A stretch of DNA of 64,000 nt from a virus, in the IMG/VR virus record IMGVR_UViG_3300031688_000003, positions 1 through 64,000 of that record. One strand, given 5' to 3'. The translations under genes and the position numbers were made by a program. Positions 31,793 through 42,300 of this stretch are shown here, piece by piece; within the stretch, counting starts at the first letter, position 1; each line of letters begins with the position of its first letter. The notes under the pieces were generated by a model, which saw only the letters and a program-made list of their open reading frames with translations, did no database searches and was not told the DNA's origin.

Positions 31793-32434
31793 ATGGCAAA
31801 CAAACATATACTTAGTCTTGAAGTACCTACAGTAGCAAATTGTGAAATTTTTAGGGTAATTGACACCAGTCAATATACAGATAGTTTGTATGTAGATTGT
31901 GGTGAATTACTTATAACACCTCCTGGTTTTAATCAAGGTAAAATAATAAAAGTACAACCAGGTTTTAGTTTATCTATAAACTCATGTTCACTAGGAGTTC
32001 AAACTTCTGGATGTTCAGGTACCTCACAATCAGGTCTACTTACAACAAGTACTGATGCATGTGGTAATACTATAAGTACTACAGCAGCAAATGCATTATC
32101 AGGATCTAGCTCAAGAGCATCAATATCAGATGGAATATATATTATAAGATATGCTGTTGCACCTACAGATAGAGCATATGTAGAATATAATCATTTAAGA
32201 ATAACAGGTATAATGAGTACTTACTATAAGAAGTTATGTGAGATAGATGTTACTCCATGTGAACCTAGCACAAAACAGCAGAACAGATATAGAGAGATGA
32301 ATCTTATTAAACTCATGATAGATGCTGCAAAAGCAAAAGTTGAATACTGTCAAAGTCCTAATGAGGGAATGGCTTTATATGATTTTGCAAAAAAGAAATT
32401 ATTAAAGATCACTTGTTCAAGTGAGTGTTGTTAA
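31793..32434 (+). CDS. 213-aa virion-associated protein
   Basis: Starts MANKHILSLEVPTVANCEIF. An earlier in-frame ATG at 31,760 would lie on the expected transcription start, so 31,793 is preferred. Residues 1-140 are strand-rich with several cysteines; 150-205 are helical (REMNLIKLMIDAAKAKVEYC), ending TCSSECC. A tail or head adaptor role is likely from context only. Confidence 0.6.
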   Translation: MANKHILSLEVPTVANCEIFRVIDTSQYTDSLYVDCGELLITPPGFNQGKIIKVQPGFSLSINSCSLGVQTSGCSGTSQSGLLTTSTDACGNTISTTAANALSGSSSRASISDGIYIIRYAVAPTDRAYVEYNHLRITGIMSTYYKKLCEIDVTPCEPSTKQQNRYREMNLIKLMIDAAKAKVEYCQSPNEGMALYDFAKKKLLKITCSSECC

Positions 32435-32451
32435 TATAAAAACTAAATAGT

Positions 32452-32643
32452 ATGAATTGTTCACACTGTAATCAAGCAATAGGATGTGGTTGTAACAAAG
32501 TTTCAGCAGGAGATGGTGCTGCTGTACATAAAGGATGTTTAAGTATATATAATAAAGGTTTAACGCAAAATGTTTCTATAACTGTACAAAATACAGCAGT
32601 TAATTTAGGACAAATAGTTATCCCACCAACTACAGCAAGATAA
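32452..32643 (+). CDS. 63-aa Cys-rich protein
   Basis: MNCSHCNQAIGCGCNKVSAG carries CxxC and CGC, and VHKGCLSIY adds a further C, a probable zinc-ribbon. The second half is a beta-hairpin (TQNVSITVQNTAVNLGQIVI). It lies 4 nt before the giant LRR gene, so it may be part of the tail or assist its folding. Confidence 0.55.
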   Translation: MNCSHCNQAIGCGCNKVSAGDGAAVHKGCLSIYNKGLTQNVSITVQNTAVNLGQIVIPPTTAR

Positions 32644-32647
32644 AAAA

Positions 32648-35600
32648 ATGGCTTTAACATATTGTAACGCAAATAATGGAGCAGGATCTACATGCATGAT
32701 TGCATTTGATGAAAGATGTAATTCACAGGGTGGAGAGGTTAACTTATACTTTGGAAATAAGATTCACCATGTATACATATCTCAGAATAGTACAGTAACT
32801 GATACTACTCTATATGTACCTACAGTTTCAATGCCTGCTTCTTTAACTTATTCTTATGATATGATTCAAACAGGTGTGAATCCATCAACATGGCAAACAC
32901 AAGAATATATATATGTTTGTGGTGGTTTTCAAACACCTGCTATATATGATTTTACATCTGGTGCAGATCAACCAGATTGGGCTCAAGGATGTTTTTCAGG
33001 ACCTTGTTCACTTGCAGCAAATTGTGTTACTATTCAAACAATAGATTTTGATGGAAATCCTGTATCAGGTTTTCCAATTGAAACAGATTTAGCTGTTGGG
33101 GCAACTGTTACTGACATGCAAGGATATGCCTATTTTACTGGTGTTCAAAGTGTAACACCATATGATATATTTGGTGATACGATTTCATTTCCTGGAACAT
33201 GTATAGAATATCTTGTAACACAACTTGTAGGTATTTGTGAATTTACACCAACTATTAATTGTATATGTGGTTGTGATGATCCTGCTGCAGATAACTATGA
33301 TGCTACTGCTAATTATTATAATTTTGAAGATTGTCCTTGTACATATCCTACGCTAGGATGTATGGATACTGCAGCTTGCAACTATGATGCTTCAGCTACA
33401 TCAGATGATAATAGTTGTGTTTATCCAGGTTGTACTGACCCAGATGCATTAAATTATGATTCATCAGCAGGTTGTGATGATGGTTCATGTGTATCACAAC
33501 CATCATGTGATACAGCATATGGAGAAAATAATCCAACTGATAACCTAACAGATGTTGACGTTAAAAGAATAGAAACAGAAGCAAGATTTGCTGATAATGT
33601 TTATAAACATTTCCAAGCTAGAAGATATGGTATGACTAGTCCATGTGAAACTAGTCTAGATGGTATAGCATCTGAAAAATATTTATGTTTTTGGGAAGAT
33701 AAAAAAGAAAAAGAATATACAGGTTTCAACATTACAAGAGAAGTATTTAAACCTCTTATACCTGGGACACCTCCAGCTGCAGGAACATACCCTGCTTGGG
33801 TTGATCCATTATGTGGATTAATATCAAAAGGTCAACTTACTGTTTACTTTTATTATGATGGTACATCTATGGGTGTACAAGCAGTTAAAGATGCTCATGC
33901 TACAACAGAACTATGGATGCAAAGTCTTATTGGTTTAGGTTTTACAGGTTCTCACTATCATACAATTGTTAATGGAGAGAGATGGTTAGATTGGGGTACA
34001 TCAGCTATAACTGGTATATTTAATAATGCAGGAACTAATACTAGTACTACACTTCCTTGCTCTAATCCTAATGATCCATCATGTGGTCCAGGAAGACCTT
34101 GTGGTGGTTGTGGTGTATCTGCAGACCCTAATGATGGTATAACTGGTGCATGTCAATGTTCTGGATGGGCTGGAGGAAAAATGTCTAGAACTCTTAAGGT
34201 GCAAGATAATTTCCAAAATGGTGATTGTCCAACACACTTCTATGATGCTTATACTAAAAATTCAGTATGTAATACGTGGGTGGGGACAGATGGTTGGGCA
34301 CCAAAAGGTCCTATAGTTACATGGCAAGGAATGGCACCTCCTGCAGCAACTGAACAAGTATTAGTAGTATGTTTTGCTGATGAAACTGAAATACCAGGTG
34401 ATAAAATTAATAATGATGTTAATTTTGCATGTTATCATGGTAGAGGATCTACTACTGGAGTTGCATCTGACTGGAATCTTGCAACTATAAGTGGTGTTAT
34501 TAGTCCAGCATGGAAAGCTGATTATAATAAATACATTGAGATATATAATGAATTTGAAGGAAGATCTTGTAATCATTCATTAAATTGTTATATATATCCA
34601 AGTTTACCAGTTAATGTTAGTGCACCACATAGACCTTTTCCACTACATGCTATTGGTGCTGTAACAAGTGGTAATAGACCAGTACAAGATGGTACATATC
34701 TTACAAATACAGCTCCCGTAAATACAATGTCAAATACATCAATTGCTGCAATTGAATTACCTGGTTCAAATTTATATTGGAACGAACCTAATACTGTTAC
34801 AGTTCATTCATTTGGATATGGAGGTTTAGATAATTATGGATGGGGTGGTACGTTTACATCTGCAGCATTTACACAAGAAGGGTTTACATCTGATTTAAAT
34901 AACTTCTTTACATTATCATTATATGAATGTAATGATAATGAATGCTTGATATTTGATGTGGTTAATCAGAATGGGGTCCTTATAGAAGATTATGAAATAA
35001 TACTAGATGGTAAAGATGTTGGTAAGACAAATTCATTTGGAAGATATACTCATATTATAACTAAAGCATCAATTAACACAGAGCATACTGCACAATTATG
35101 TGAATGTTTTACTACATCAGGTAGCTGTGCACAACAAAGACTTTTAATAACAGCATCAGAAAAATGCCCAACTGCAGCGTGTACTGTACCTTCTAAACAA
35201 TGTACATGTAATGCACCAGGCAACTTACAAGTAGTTACTAGTTATAATTCTACACTGTTAAATTGGTCTCCATCAATTTCAACAGAAACCACAATAACTT
35301 ATGATATAAGATATAGAGCTGTTAATGTTACAACACCAAATACATGGATAGAAATTACAAGTGTAGCAAGTACATCATATACTATAACTGGACTTTTAAC
35401 CTTTACTGAATATGAATTTCAAGTAAGAAGTAAATGTGGTACAATAATTTCAGACTGGAATGCAACACAAACATTTACTACAATTACTGCATGTCCTATA
35501 ATAGATTGTTTATTATCTTCATGTGCTACTGCAACTTCATATACTTTAGGTTATAACTATACTTCAATAGGTGAATTAGATATAACTGGAGCAACTGGAA

Positions 35601-38600
35601 CAAATGGTGTATGGGGTGTCATATGGGGTACTAATGCAGATTTAGAAATTGGTAATATTGTAAATGGAGGAAGTACATCAACTACAATGGTGCCAGGAAC
35701 TGCTAGTACATATCCAGGAGATGGAATAGTTAATACATTAATAACAGAAACAGCAACAGGACTTACACCAAACACATACTACTGGAGAGCATATATAACT
35801 ATAACTAATATGCCAAATTGTTTAGAAAGTCAGTATTCAGATGTTTGTACATATGTAACACCCAGTTCCATCACAAACCCACCTAGTCAATGTTTAATAC
35901 CTGATAATAATTTTGAACAAGCTTTGATGGATATAGGTCTTAAGTCACAAGGTGCATATACTGGTAGTATAGATTTCTCAGCAGTTAATACAGTAACAAC
36001 TTTAAATGTTTCTATTAAAGGTATTACAGACCTTACAGGTATAGAATGCTTTACTGCTTTGCAAAGTTTAGACTGTAGTGTAAACTCACTTACAAGTTTA
36101 AACTTAGTTGCTAATACAGCTCTAACATTTGTAAATTGTGGTGCTAATCAACTTACATCATTAAATGTTACTGCTAATACAGCATTACTTGATTTACGTA
36201 TATATGCTAATTCATTACCGTCTTTAGATATAACTAATAATACTGCTTTAACTACTTTGTATGGAGCTAATAATCTACTCACAAGTATTGACGTAAGTAA
36301 TAATACTGCTTTGATTTCCTTAAGTATTCATGCTAATCAACTTACGGCACTTGATGTTAGTGCAAACACAGCTTTAACTATTTTATCTTGTGGTAGTAAT
36401 CAAATAGTATCGCTTGATTGTACTACACTTGTTAATTTAGTAGAACTAGCGTGTGAAAATAATCCACCAATGAATTTCCTTGATGTAACTAATGGTAATA
36501 ATTCTAATATGCCAATGGGTGATTTCATTGCTAATAATACACCAAGTCTTATGTGTATTAGCGTTGACAATGTTGCTTATTCTAATACTAACTGGCCAGC
36601 ACCACTTTATACTGATGTTGGAGATACATATAACAACCCTTGTGTTGTAGTATCTCTTTGTACAATCCCTGATTCTAATTTTAGAAATGCACTAGATATA
36701 AATCAGCCTCAACTTGCTGGACAATGGGTAAATACTAATCAAATTGATCAAGCTCTTTTAACACCTATTACAGTTATAAGTGTTCTTTCATCAGGTATTA
36801 ATGACTTCACTGGTATAGAATGTTTCACAGGCTGTACAAGTTTAAATGTTGCAGCCAACAGTGCTCCAACTATTAACCTAACATCTTTAGTATTGTTAAA
36901 GTCTCTACGAATGTCTTCACTAAATCAGACAAATAGTTTAACAGGTAATACAATTGATTTAAGCAATAATGTTCTTTTAACATTTTTAGAATGTGAAAAT
37001 AATCAACTAGCAACAATAAATCTAACTGCTAATACTGCTTTAGAAGACATAAGTGTTGGTCAAAATAATCTTACTTCTTTAGATGTAACAACTTGTGTTT
37101 CATTAACTAGACTTAAAGTTTGGTATAATCAACTTACAAGTATCAACTTAGGATTTAATGTTGTTCTAGATGAATTAAATGTTCAAAGTAATAACCTAAC
37201 GACTTTATCTCTGACTAATAATGTTCTTCTAACTACACTTAAAGCTTTTTATAACAATTTAACAACTTTAGATTTAACCACTAATACTATTCTAGAAGAT
37301 GCATCTATTAGTTATAATAATATTGCAGGATCATTAGATCTATCTAATAATGTTCTTTTAGAATGGCTTATAGCTGCTCACAATAATCTTACTAGTGTTA
37401 CCTTACCTTCTACTGCTACTTTAATTCTGGTAGATTTAGAAAACAATGATATTTCTCAAATTGATACAAGTAATAATGCTGGATTAGAAACCTTAAAACT
37501 TACGGGTAATCAATTAGAATGTTTAGATGTAAGCAGTAATGTTGTGTTAACTCAAATTTACTGTCAGTTCCAACGTCTAGGTATGACACCAACTCTTGAT
37601 ATTCTTAACTTAGCTAATGGTAATAACACAAACATGACTGATGCCAATGTTAGAATTGGAGGATTTGGATCAAGTAACCCTAATATTAATGGTTGTGTTA
37701 CTGTAGATGCTGTAGCTTACGCAACAACTAACTGGACAACATGGGTTGATTTTGGACAAATATTCAATCTTGGATGTGCACCTTTAGATTGTGGTACTTC
37801 TGCACCCATGACATATATACCTGATAATGCATTTGAAAGTTATTTAACTGCTACTTATTCTATAGCATTCCCTATAGCGGACCATTGTTTAACAAGTGAT
37901 ATTAGTGGTATAACTGCTTTAAGTATGAATAATTTAGGTATAACTGACTTAACAGGATTGCAAGATTTTACTGCCGTAACATCAATAGCAATTAATGATA
38001 ATACACTTACAAATACATTTCTTAATTTAACTGGAAATATTGCTTTAACTCATCTGTATTGTGATAACGCTAATATAGTAAGTATTAACGTAACTCAATG
38101 TTCTGCTTTGTTATACTTAGGGCTTGGTGGGAATCAAATTACAACTATTGATCTAACTAACAATCTTGCTTTAACAGGTTTAAACTTTATTAATAATCAG
38201 TTTACAACACTTGATGTAAGTGTTAATACTGCTCTAACATCTATAAATGTTAGTAATAATCTACTAACAAGTATTGATGTAAGTACTAATACTCTTTTAC
38301 AATATTTGACTTGTTCTTTTAATCAACTCACAAGCCTTGATGTTAGTAATAATACCACTTTATATGTAATTAAATGTCAAAATAATAGCCTCACCAGTCT
38401 TGATGCAAGTAATAGTACTACTTTAACTTGGTTGCAGTGTGAGAATAATCAACTCACAACCCTTAATGTAAAAAATGGAAATAATAGTAATATGAGTACT
38501 TCTAATTTTATTACAACAAATAATCCTAACCTAATTTGCATAGATGTAGATAATGTATCTTACTCAACAACTAATTGGACAAACATTGATGCCACTAGTT

Positions 38601-39244
38601 CATTTAGTTTAAGTTGTATATCATTAATGACATATATCCCTGATAGTAATTTCCAAGCAGGATTAACAGCATTATATGGAATTGCATTCCCTATAGCGGA
38701 CCATTGTTTAAAAAGTGATATTAGTAGTATGACTGCTTTAGATGTGTCAAATATGTTGATAGCTGATTTAACAGGAATAGCAGATTTTACTGCTTTAACT
38801 AATTTGGGTTGTTATGATAATCAACTCACAAGCCTTGATGTAAGTCAAAATACTAATTTATTAACTTTATTCTGTTATGATAATCAAATCACTTCTCTTG
38901 ATGTAAGTAATAATACTGCTTTAACACATTTGTATTGTTATGACAATCAACTCATAAGTCTTAATGTAAGTTCTAATACTGCTTTACAATTTTTGAGGTG
39001 TCGTAATAATTCAATCACAACACTTGATGTAAGTACTAATACTGCTTTAATTTATTTAGATTGTTTGAATAATCAACTTACATCACTTAATATAAAAAAT
39101 ACTAATAATGCAAATATGTTGGTTAATAGTTTTTTAGCAACTAGTAATTTACTAACTACTATTCTTTGTGATAATCCAGGAACTGCAACTACTACATTTA
39201 CAGTTGCAGCAGGATGTATTGACGCAGGTGTAACATTTATATAA
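32648..39244 (+). CDS. Giant leucine-rich-repeat tail or adhesin protein
   Basis: 2,198 aa. Order: a Cys-rich N-domain (1-200); three Asp/Asn-rich units of the GC-D-x-A-x-NYD-x-A-x-DD-SC type (about 210-285), common in secreted flavobacterial proteins; a possible vWA-like domain beginning VYFYYDGTSMG (D404); a fibronectin III domain (about 850-945) with SYNSTLLNWSPS and TYDIRYRAV; a second FN3-like unit; then from about 1,082 to the end, four blocks each starting IPD-NF-x-x-AL and running into LRRs of about 21 residues (NQLTSLDVSNNTAL type). BspA-like LRRs bind surface ligands, so receptor binding is likely. No LPXTG and no sorting signal. Confidence 0.75.
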   Translation: MALTYCNANNGAGSTCMIAFDERCNSQGGEVNLYFGNKIHHVYISQNSTVTDTTLYVPTVSMPASLTYSYDMIQTGVNPSTWQTQEYIYVCGGFQTPAIYDFTSGADQPDWAQGCFSGPCSLAANCVTIQTIDFDGNPVSGFPIETDLAVGATVTDMQGYAYFTGVQSVTPYDIFGDTISFPGTCIEYLVTQLVGICEFTPTINCICGCDDPAADNYDATANYYNFEDCPCTYPTLGCMDTAACNYDASATSDDNSCVYPGCTDPDALNYDSSAGCDDGSCVSQPSCDTAYGENNPTDNLTDVDVKRIETEARFADNVYKHFQARRYGMTSPCETSLDGIASEKYLCFWEDKKEKEYTGFNITREVFKPLIPGTPPAAGTYPAWVDPLCGLISKGQLTVYFYYDGTSMGVQAVKDAHATTELWMQSLIGLGFTGSHYHTIVNGERWLDWGTSAITGIFNNAGTNTSTTLPCSNPNDPSCGPGRPCGGCGVSADPNDGITGACQCSGWAGGKMSRTLKVQDNFQNGDCPTHFYDAYTKNSVCNTWVGTDGWAPKGPIVTWQGMAPPAATEQVLVVCFADETEIPGDKINNDVNFACYHGRGSTTGVASDWNLATISGVISPAWKADYNKYIEIYNEFEGRSCNHSLNCYIYPSLPVNVSAPHRPFPLHAIGAVTSGNRPVQDGTYLTNTAPVNTMSNTSIAAIELPGSNLYWNEPNTVTVHSFGYGGLDNYGWGGTFTSAAFTQEGFTSDLNNFFTLSLYECNDNECLIFDVVNQNGVLIEDYEIILDGKDVGKTNSFGRYTHIITKASINTEHTAQLCECFTTSGSCAQQRLLITASEKCPTAACTVPSKQCTCNAPGNLQVVTSYNSTLLNWSPSISTETTITYDIRYRAVNVTTPNTWIEITSVASTSYTITGLLTFTEYEFQVRSKCGTIISDWNATQTFTTITACPIIDCLLSSCATATSYTLGYNYTSIGELDITGATGTNGVWGVIWGTNADLEIGNIVNGGSTSTTMVPGTASTYPGDGIVNTLITETATGLTPNTYYWRAYITITNMPNCLESQYSDVCTYVTPSSITNPPSQCLIPDNNFEQALMDIGLKSQGAYTGSIDFSAVNTVTTLNVSIKGITDLTGIECFTALQSLDCSVNSLTSLNLVANTALTFVNCGANQLTSLNVTANTALLDLRIYANSLPSLDITNNTALTTLYGANNLLTSIDVSNNTALISLSIHANQLTALDVSANTALTILSCGSNQIVSLDCTTLVNLVELACENNPPMNFLDVTNGNNSNMPMGDFIANNTPSLMCISVDNVAYSNTNWPAPLYTDVGDTYNNPCVVVSLCTIPDSNFRNALDINQPQLAGQWVNTNQIDQALLTPITVISVLSSGINDFTGIECFTGCTSLNVAANSAPTINLTSLVLLKSLRMSSLNQTNSLTGNTIDLSNNVLLTFLECENNQLATINLTANTALEDISVGQNNLTSLDVTTCVSLTRLKVWYNQLTSINLGFNVVLDELNVQSNNLTTLSLTNNVLLTTLKAFYNNLTTLDLTTNTILEDASISYNNIAGSLDLSNNVLLEWLIAAHNNLTSVTLPSTATLILVDLENNDISQIDTSNNAGLETLKLTGNQLECLDVSSNVVLTQIYCQFQRLGMTPTLDILNLANGNNTNMTDANVRIGGFGSSNPNINGCVTVDAVAYATTNWTTWVDFGQIFNLGCAPLDCGTSAPMTYIPDNAFESYLTATYSIAFPIADHCLTSDISGITALSMNNLGITDLTGLQDFTAVTSIAINDNTLTNTFLNLTGNIALTHLYCDNANIVSINVTQCSALLYLGLGGNQITTIDLTNNLALTGLNFINNQFTTLDVSVNTALTSINVSNNLLTSIDVSTNTLLQYLTCSFNQLTSLDVSNNTTLYVIKCQNNSLTSLDASNSTTLTWLQCENNQLTTLNVKNGNNSNMSTSNFITTNNPNLICIDVDNVSYSTTNWTNIDATSSFSLSCISLMTYIPDSNFQAGLTALYGIAFPIADHCLKSDISSMTALDVSNMLIADLTGIADFTALTNLGCYDNQLTSLDVSQNTNLLTLFCYDNQITSLDVSNNTALTHLYCYDNQLISLNVSSNTALQFLRCRNNSITTLDVSTNTALIYLDCLNNQLTSLNIKNTNNANMLVNSFLATSNLLTTILCDNPGTATTTFTVAAGCIDAGVTFI
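37867..37894 (+). repeat. Exact 28-bp direct repeat, copy 1
   Basis: Within the third LRR block; the same 28 bases recur at about 38,685-38,712 in the fourth block. The identical silent positions show recent duplication or recombination between blocks. Confidence 0.7.
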
Positions 39245-39297
39245 CATGAATAAAAAAATAAACGAAATAAATAACTTGGCTGTATCATTAAAAATCT

Positions 39298-39308
39298 GTA
39301 TATTATAA
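39298..39308 (+). promoter_or_regulatory. Phage promoter-like motif GTATATTATAA
   Basis: 39 nt before ATG 39,337, followed by TGTATAGTGG, as also seen at 62,524. Confidence 0.55.
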
Positions 39309-39336
39309 TGTATAGTGGTAATAACAAATATAAACT

Positions 39337-42300
39337 ATGATTCCTTTTAACTCTAATAAAACTGGTGGATGTGTCAATACATCATCAGATTGTGTAATTT
39401 GGCAAGGGCCTAACCTTCCGTGTATTGACTTATGTCAAGGTGATTCAATAAGTAATGTAATTGCAAAACTATGTGAAGAACTATTATCATTAAGCAGAAG
39501 TTCAGGAGGAGGTGGTGCAACATTACAATTAGCAAGAGTAAATCAAGCTGGTCTTCAAAATAAAGAAGGTCAACAAGCAAGTATTGCAAACAGTGAAACA
39601 GAACTACAGAATCTTATAATAGAGAATGTTGTTCAAGCACGTCTTGCAAATCAATCTGATTTTGATCAGGAAGATGTAAGAAATACACCAATCTCATTAC
39701 CAGAAGTATTACAGTATCAAGATCCTAATACATCAACTATAGTTAGAGCATTACCTTTACAACAATATGCTATACTATTAGGAACAAGAATTAGTCAAAC
39801 AACCTCAGAGATACTAACCTTACAAGGTCAAGTAGCAAATCATGAAGGGAGGATTGTTTCATTAGAATCTACTGAAAAAAGAAATAAACAAAATCCTACA
39901 GAAAAACAAATAGTTCCAGTATGTGTTGGGACACCAGGAAGACTAACAAATGTTAGTACAGCTTTAACTAGTTTAGAACAAGCATTCTGTGGATTACAAC
40001 AAGGGACTGGTCCTAAATCAGATTTAGCTGCATCAATTGGTTATCAAGATGCTTCATTAAATAGTCAAACAAGACTAAATGGATCAGGGACTATGTCAGC
40101 TATTACAGGATGGGTTAATAGTCCACAAAACTTAGCTCAATCATTTTCAAATGCTTGGTTGACTATTAATGATATGAGGAATGCAGTTGTAAGTTTAATT
40201 GATGATGTTATACCAACTGCGTGTAAAGACATTACATATAATTTCTTTGGTAATGTATTGGGTACAGCAGGTGCTTCAACTGGTATAAATATGAATTTCA
40301 CACAGTCATCTATTCCAAAAAGTTTTTATGACTGTGATAGATCACAAGGATCTAAGATTACAATAACAGATTCTAGTGGAAGCTCACAAACATTTCATAA
40401 ACAAATACACCAACTACAAAATACACAAGCTGGAGTTACGCTTCATACAACTTCATTAGATGCAGCAAGTCCTACATTTTCAGTAGAAACTCAGTTCTGC
40501 TTTACGAATGGGCAAGGTTCTGAATGTGCTAATACAATAACAAAATTATTAACTTCAATAGATATATGCCCAATTTTGACATTAGGAACTCCTGGATTAA
40601 CTTCTGTATCATGGACAGTTAATGCACAATACTTACCTGCAACTTATTCAGCTCAAATACAATTATTAAATAGTAAAGGTTCAGTAATTGCTAGTCAGGT
40701 TAATAATTCTCCTGGAGCTGGTTGGACAGGAAGTTTTACAGGTTTAAATGAAGGTGCAGCATATATACTTCAAATATCTTATGGTTTAACTCAAGGGGGT
40801 TCTTTTGAGCATGTCTGCCCACAACAATCATTCAACACAACAGGAACAACATGTACAGATCTTTCAGTATTAGCAGCATCATATAAATCTGTTATTACTG
40901 ATTTAAACTACAATGTAGCTGGATCATTTACACCAATTGCTTGTGATGATTTAAGAAACCCAGGAGTAAATATGGGGGATATTATACTTGCAGGATTTAC
41001 AAGTGCAGATGGAAGTGTACCTGGTGTATTAAAAAATAATACTATATGGTCAGAAAATTTAACACCATGTAGATCAGGAAAAATAAGTGCAAATGGAGTT
41101 TCAATTGATTTTAATAATCCTACTAAATCTCTAATAACAAATTCTGTTACTAAAGCAAGAGTAGATACAACTACAAATACCTTAGGGGATGGATGGAGAT
41201 ATACTGATGCTATTACATCTAGTTCTGGTGTAGCTAAATATGTTTATGCAGAAACAAATACAAATGCAGCAGCAACAATTGTACCTCAAGTATATTTCTC
41301 ATGTGTAGGTGATGAGGTTAATATAAGTCAAGCAGAATGGACTACTTGGGTACCACAATCAACAGTACAATATGGATTTAGAGCTAATTATAATTACCAA
41401 ATTGCACATGGAAATACAGTTGGATCTAGTTCATTAACATATAATGTGGGCCCTGGAAGATTTGGTACAACAACGTTTACACCAAATGTAATTCCTGCAC
41501 AAACACAACAATTTACTTATCTACCTTTACAAGGAGGTCAGCTTAAAAATACAGATTCAAATACAACAAAATTAACTATTGGTTCTAAAAATAGTGGTGA
41601 CTACGTGACTTCTATATCTAGAGGATTTAGACCTGAACATTTAGATACTGATCTTATAGTATTTATTGATACGGGTGCATATACAGAAACAGAAGGAGCA
41701 GCAATAAAAGCTTCAATGATAAATGTACACCAAAATATTGGATCTTCATGCAGTGGTTATACTGGTAAGTTATATGTCCTTCCTATAAGTAATTGTGGTT
41801 TTGCTTCTAATTTGACTCGTGGAAGTGCTAGTACATATTTATCTCATCATAAAATAATTGCTTCATTTGGAGTTGGTGTTACATTAACAACATCTGGTGC
41901 TTGGTCTACTATAACTCAAACATACTCAGCAGCAACAACACCAGTTGGATGGTGGCTTAATAAAGCTGATACAACAACTCTATCTGAACATTGTATGTTA
42001 TTCTCATTTATTGATCAAGCAGATACAGTTACATGTGAAGGTACTACTTATCCATTATATTCAACAGCAACAGCAGGAGCAGCAATGCAAGCTCCTACTA
42101 CTAGATATAAAGATGATTATGATGATGTAATGAATATTCTTGTAGATAACAACAGAAACACAACAGGTGATGCAGGAACATTTAAAGGACCAAGTACATG
42201 GGCAACTGCTGCAGCTATTAATACTGACTTTCCACTTTTACATAATGCACTATATAGATGTGATGGACATTATGTAATACCAAAACAAACTGGATTACAT

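Noticed and set aside
35890-39244. Regular repeats that could suggest a CRISPR array or satellite DNA
   Set aside because: The periodicity is a protein-level LRR in one open frame; spacers and repeats of CRISPR type are absent.
32648-39244. Diversity-generating retroelement acting on the tail proteins
   Set aside because: No reverse transcriptase or template/variable repeat pair was seen in the window; it could still lie outside it.
39246-39308. A 20-aa frame after the LRR gene
   Set aside because: It overlaps the promoter-like motif and has no coupling to a neighbour; most likely chance.
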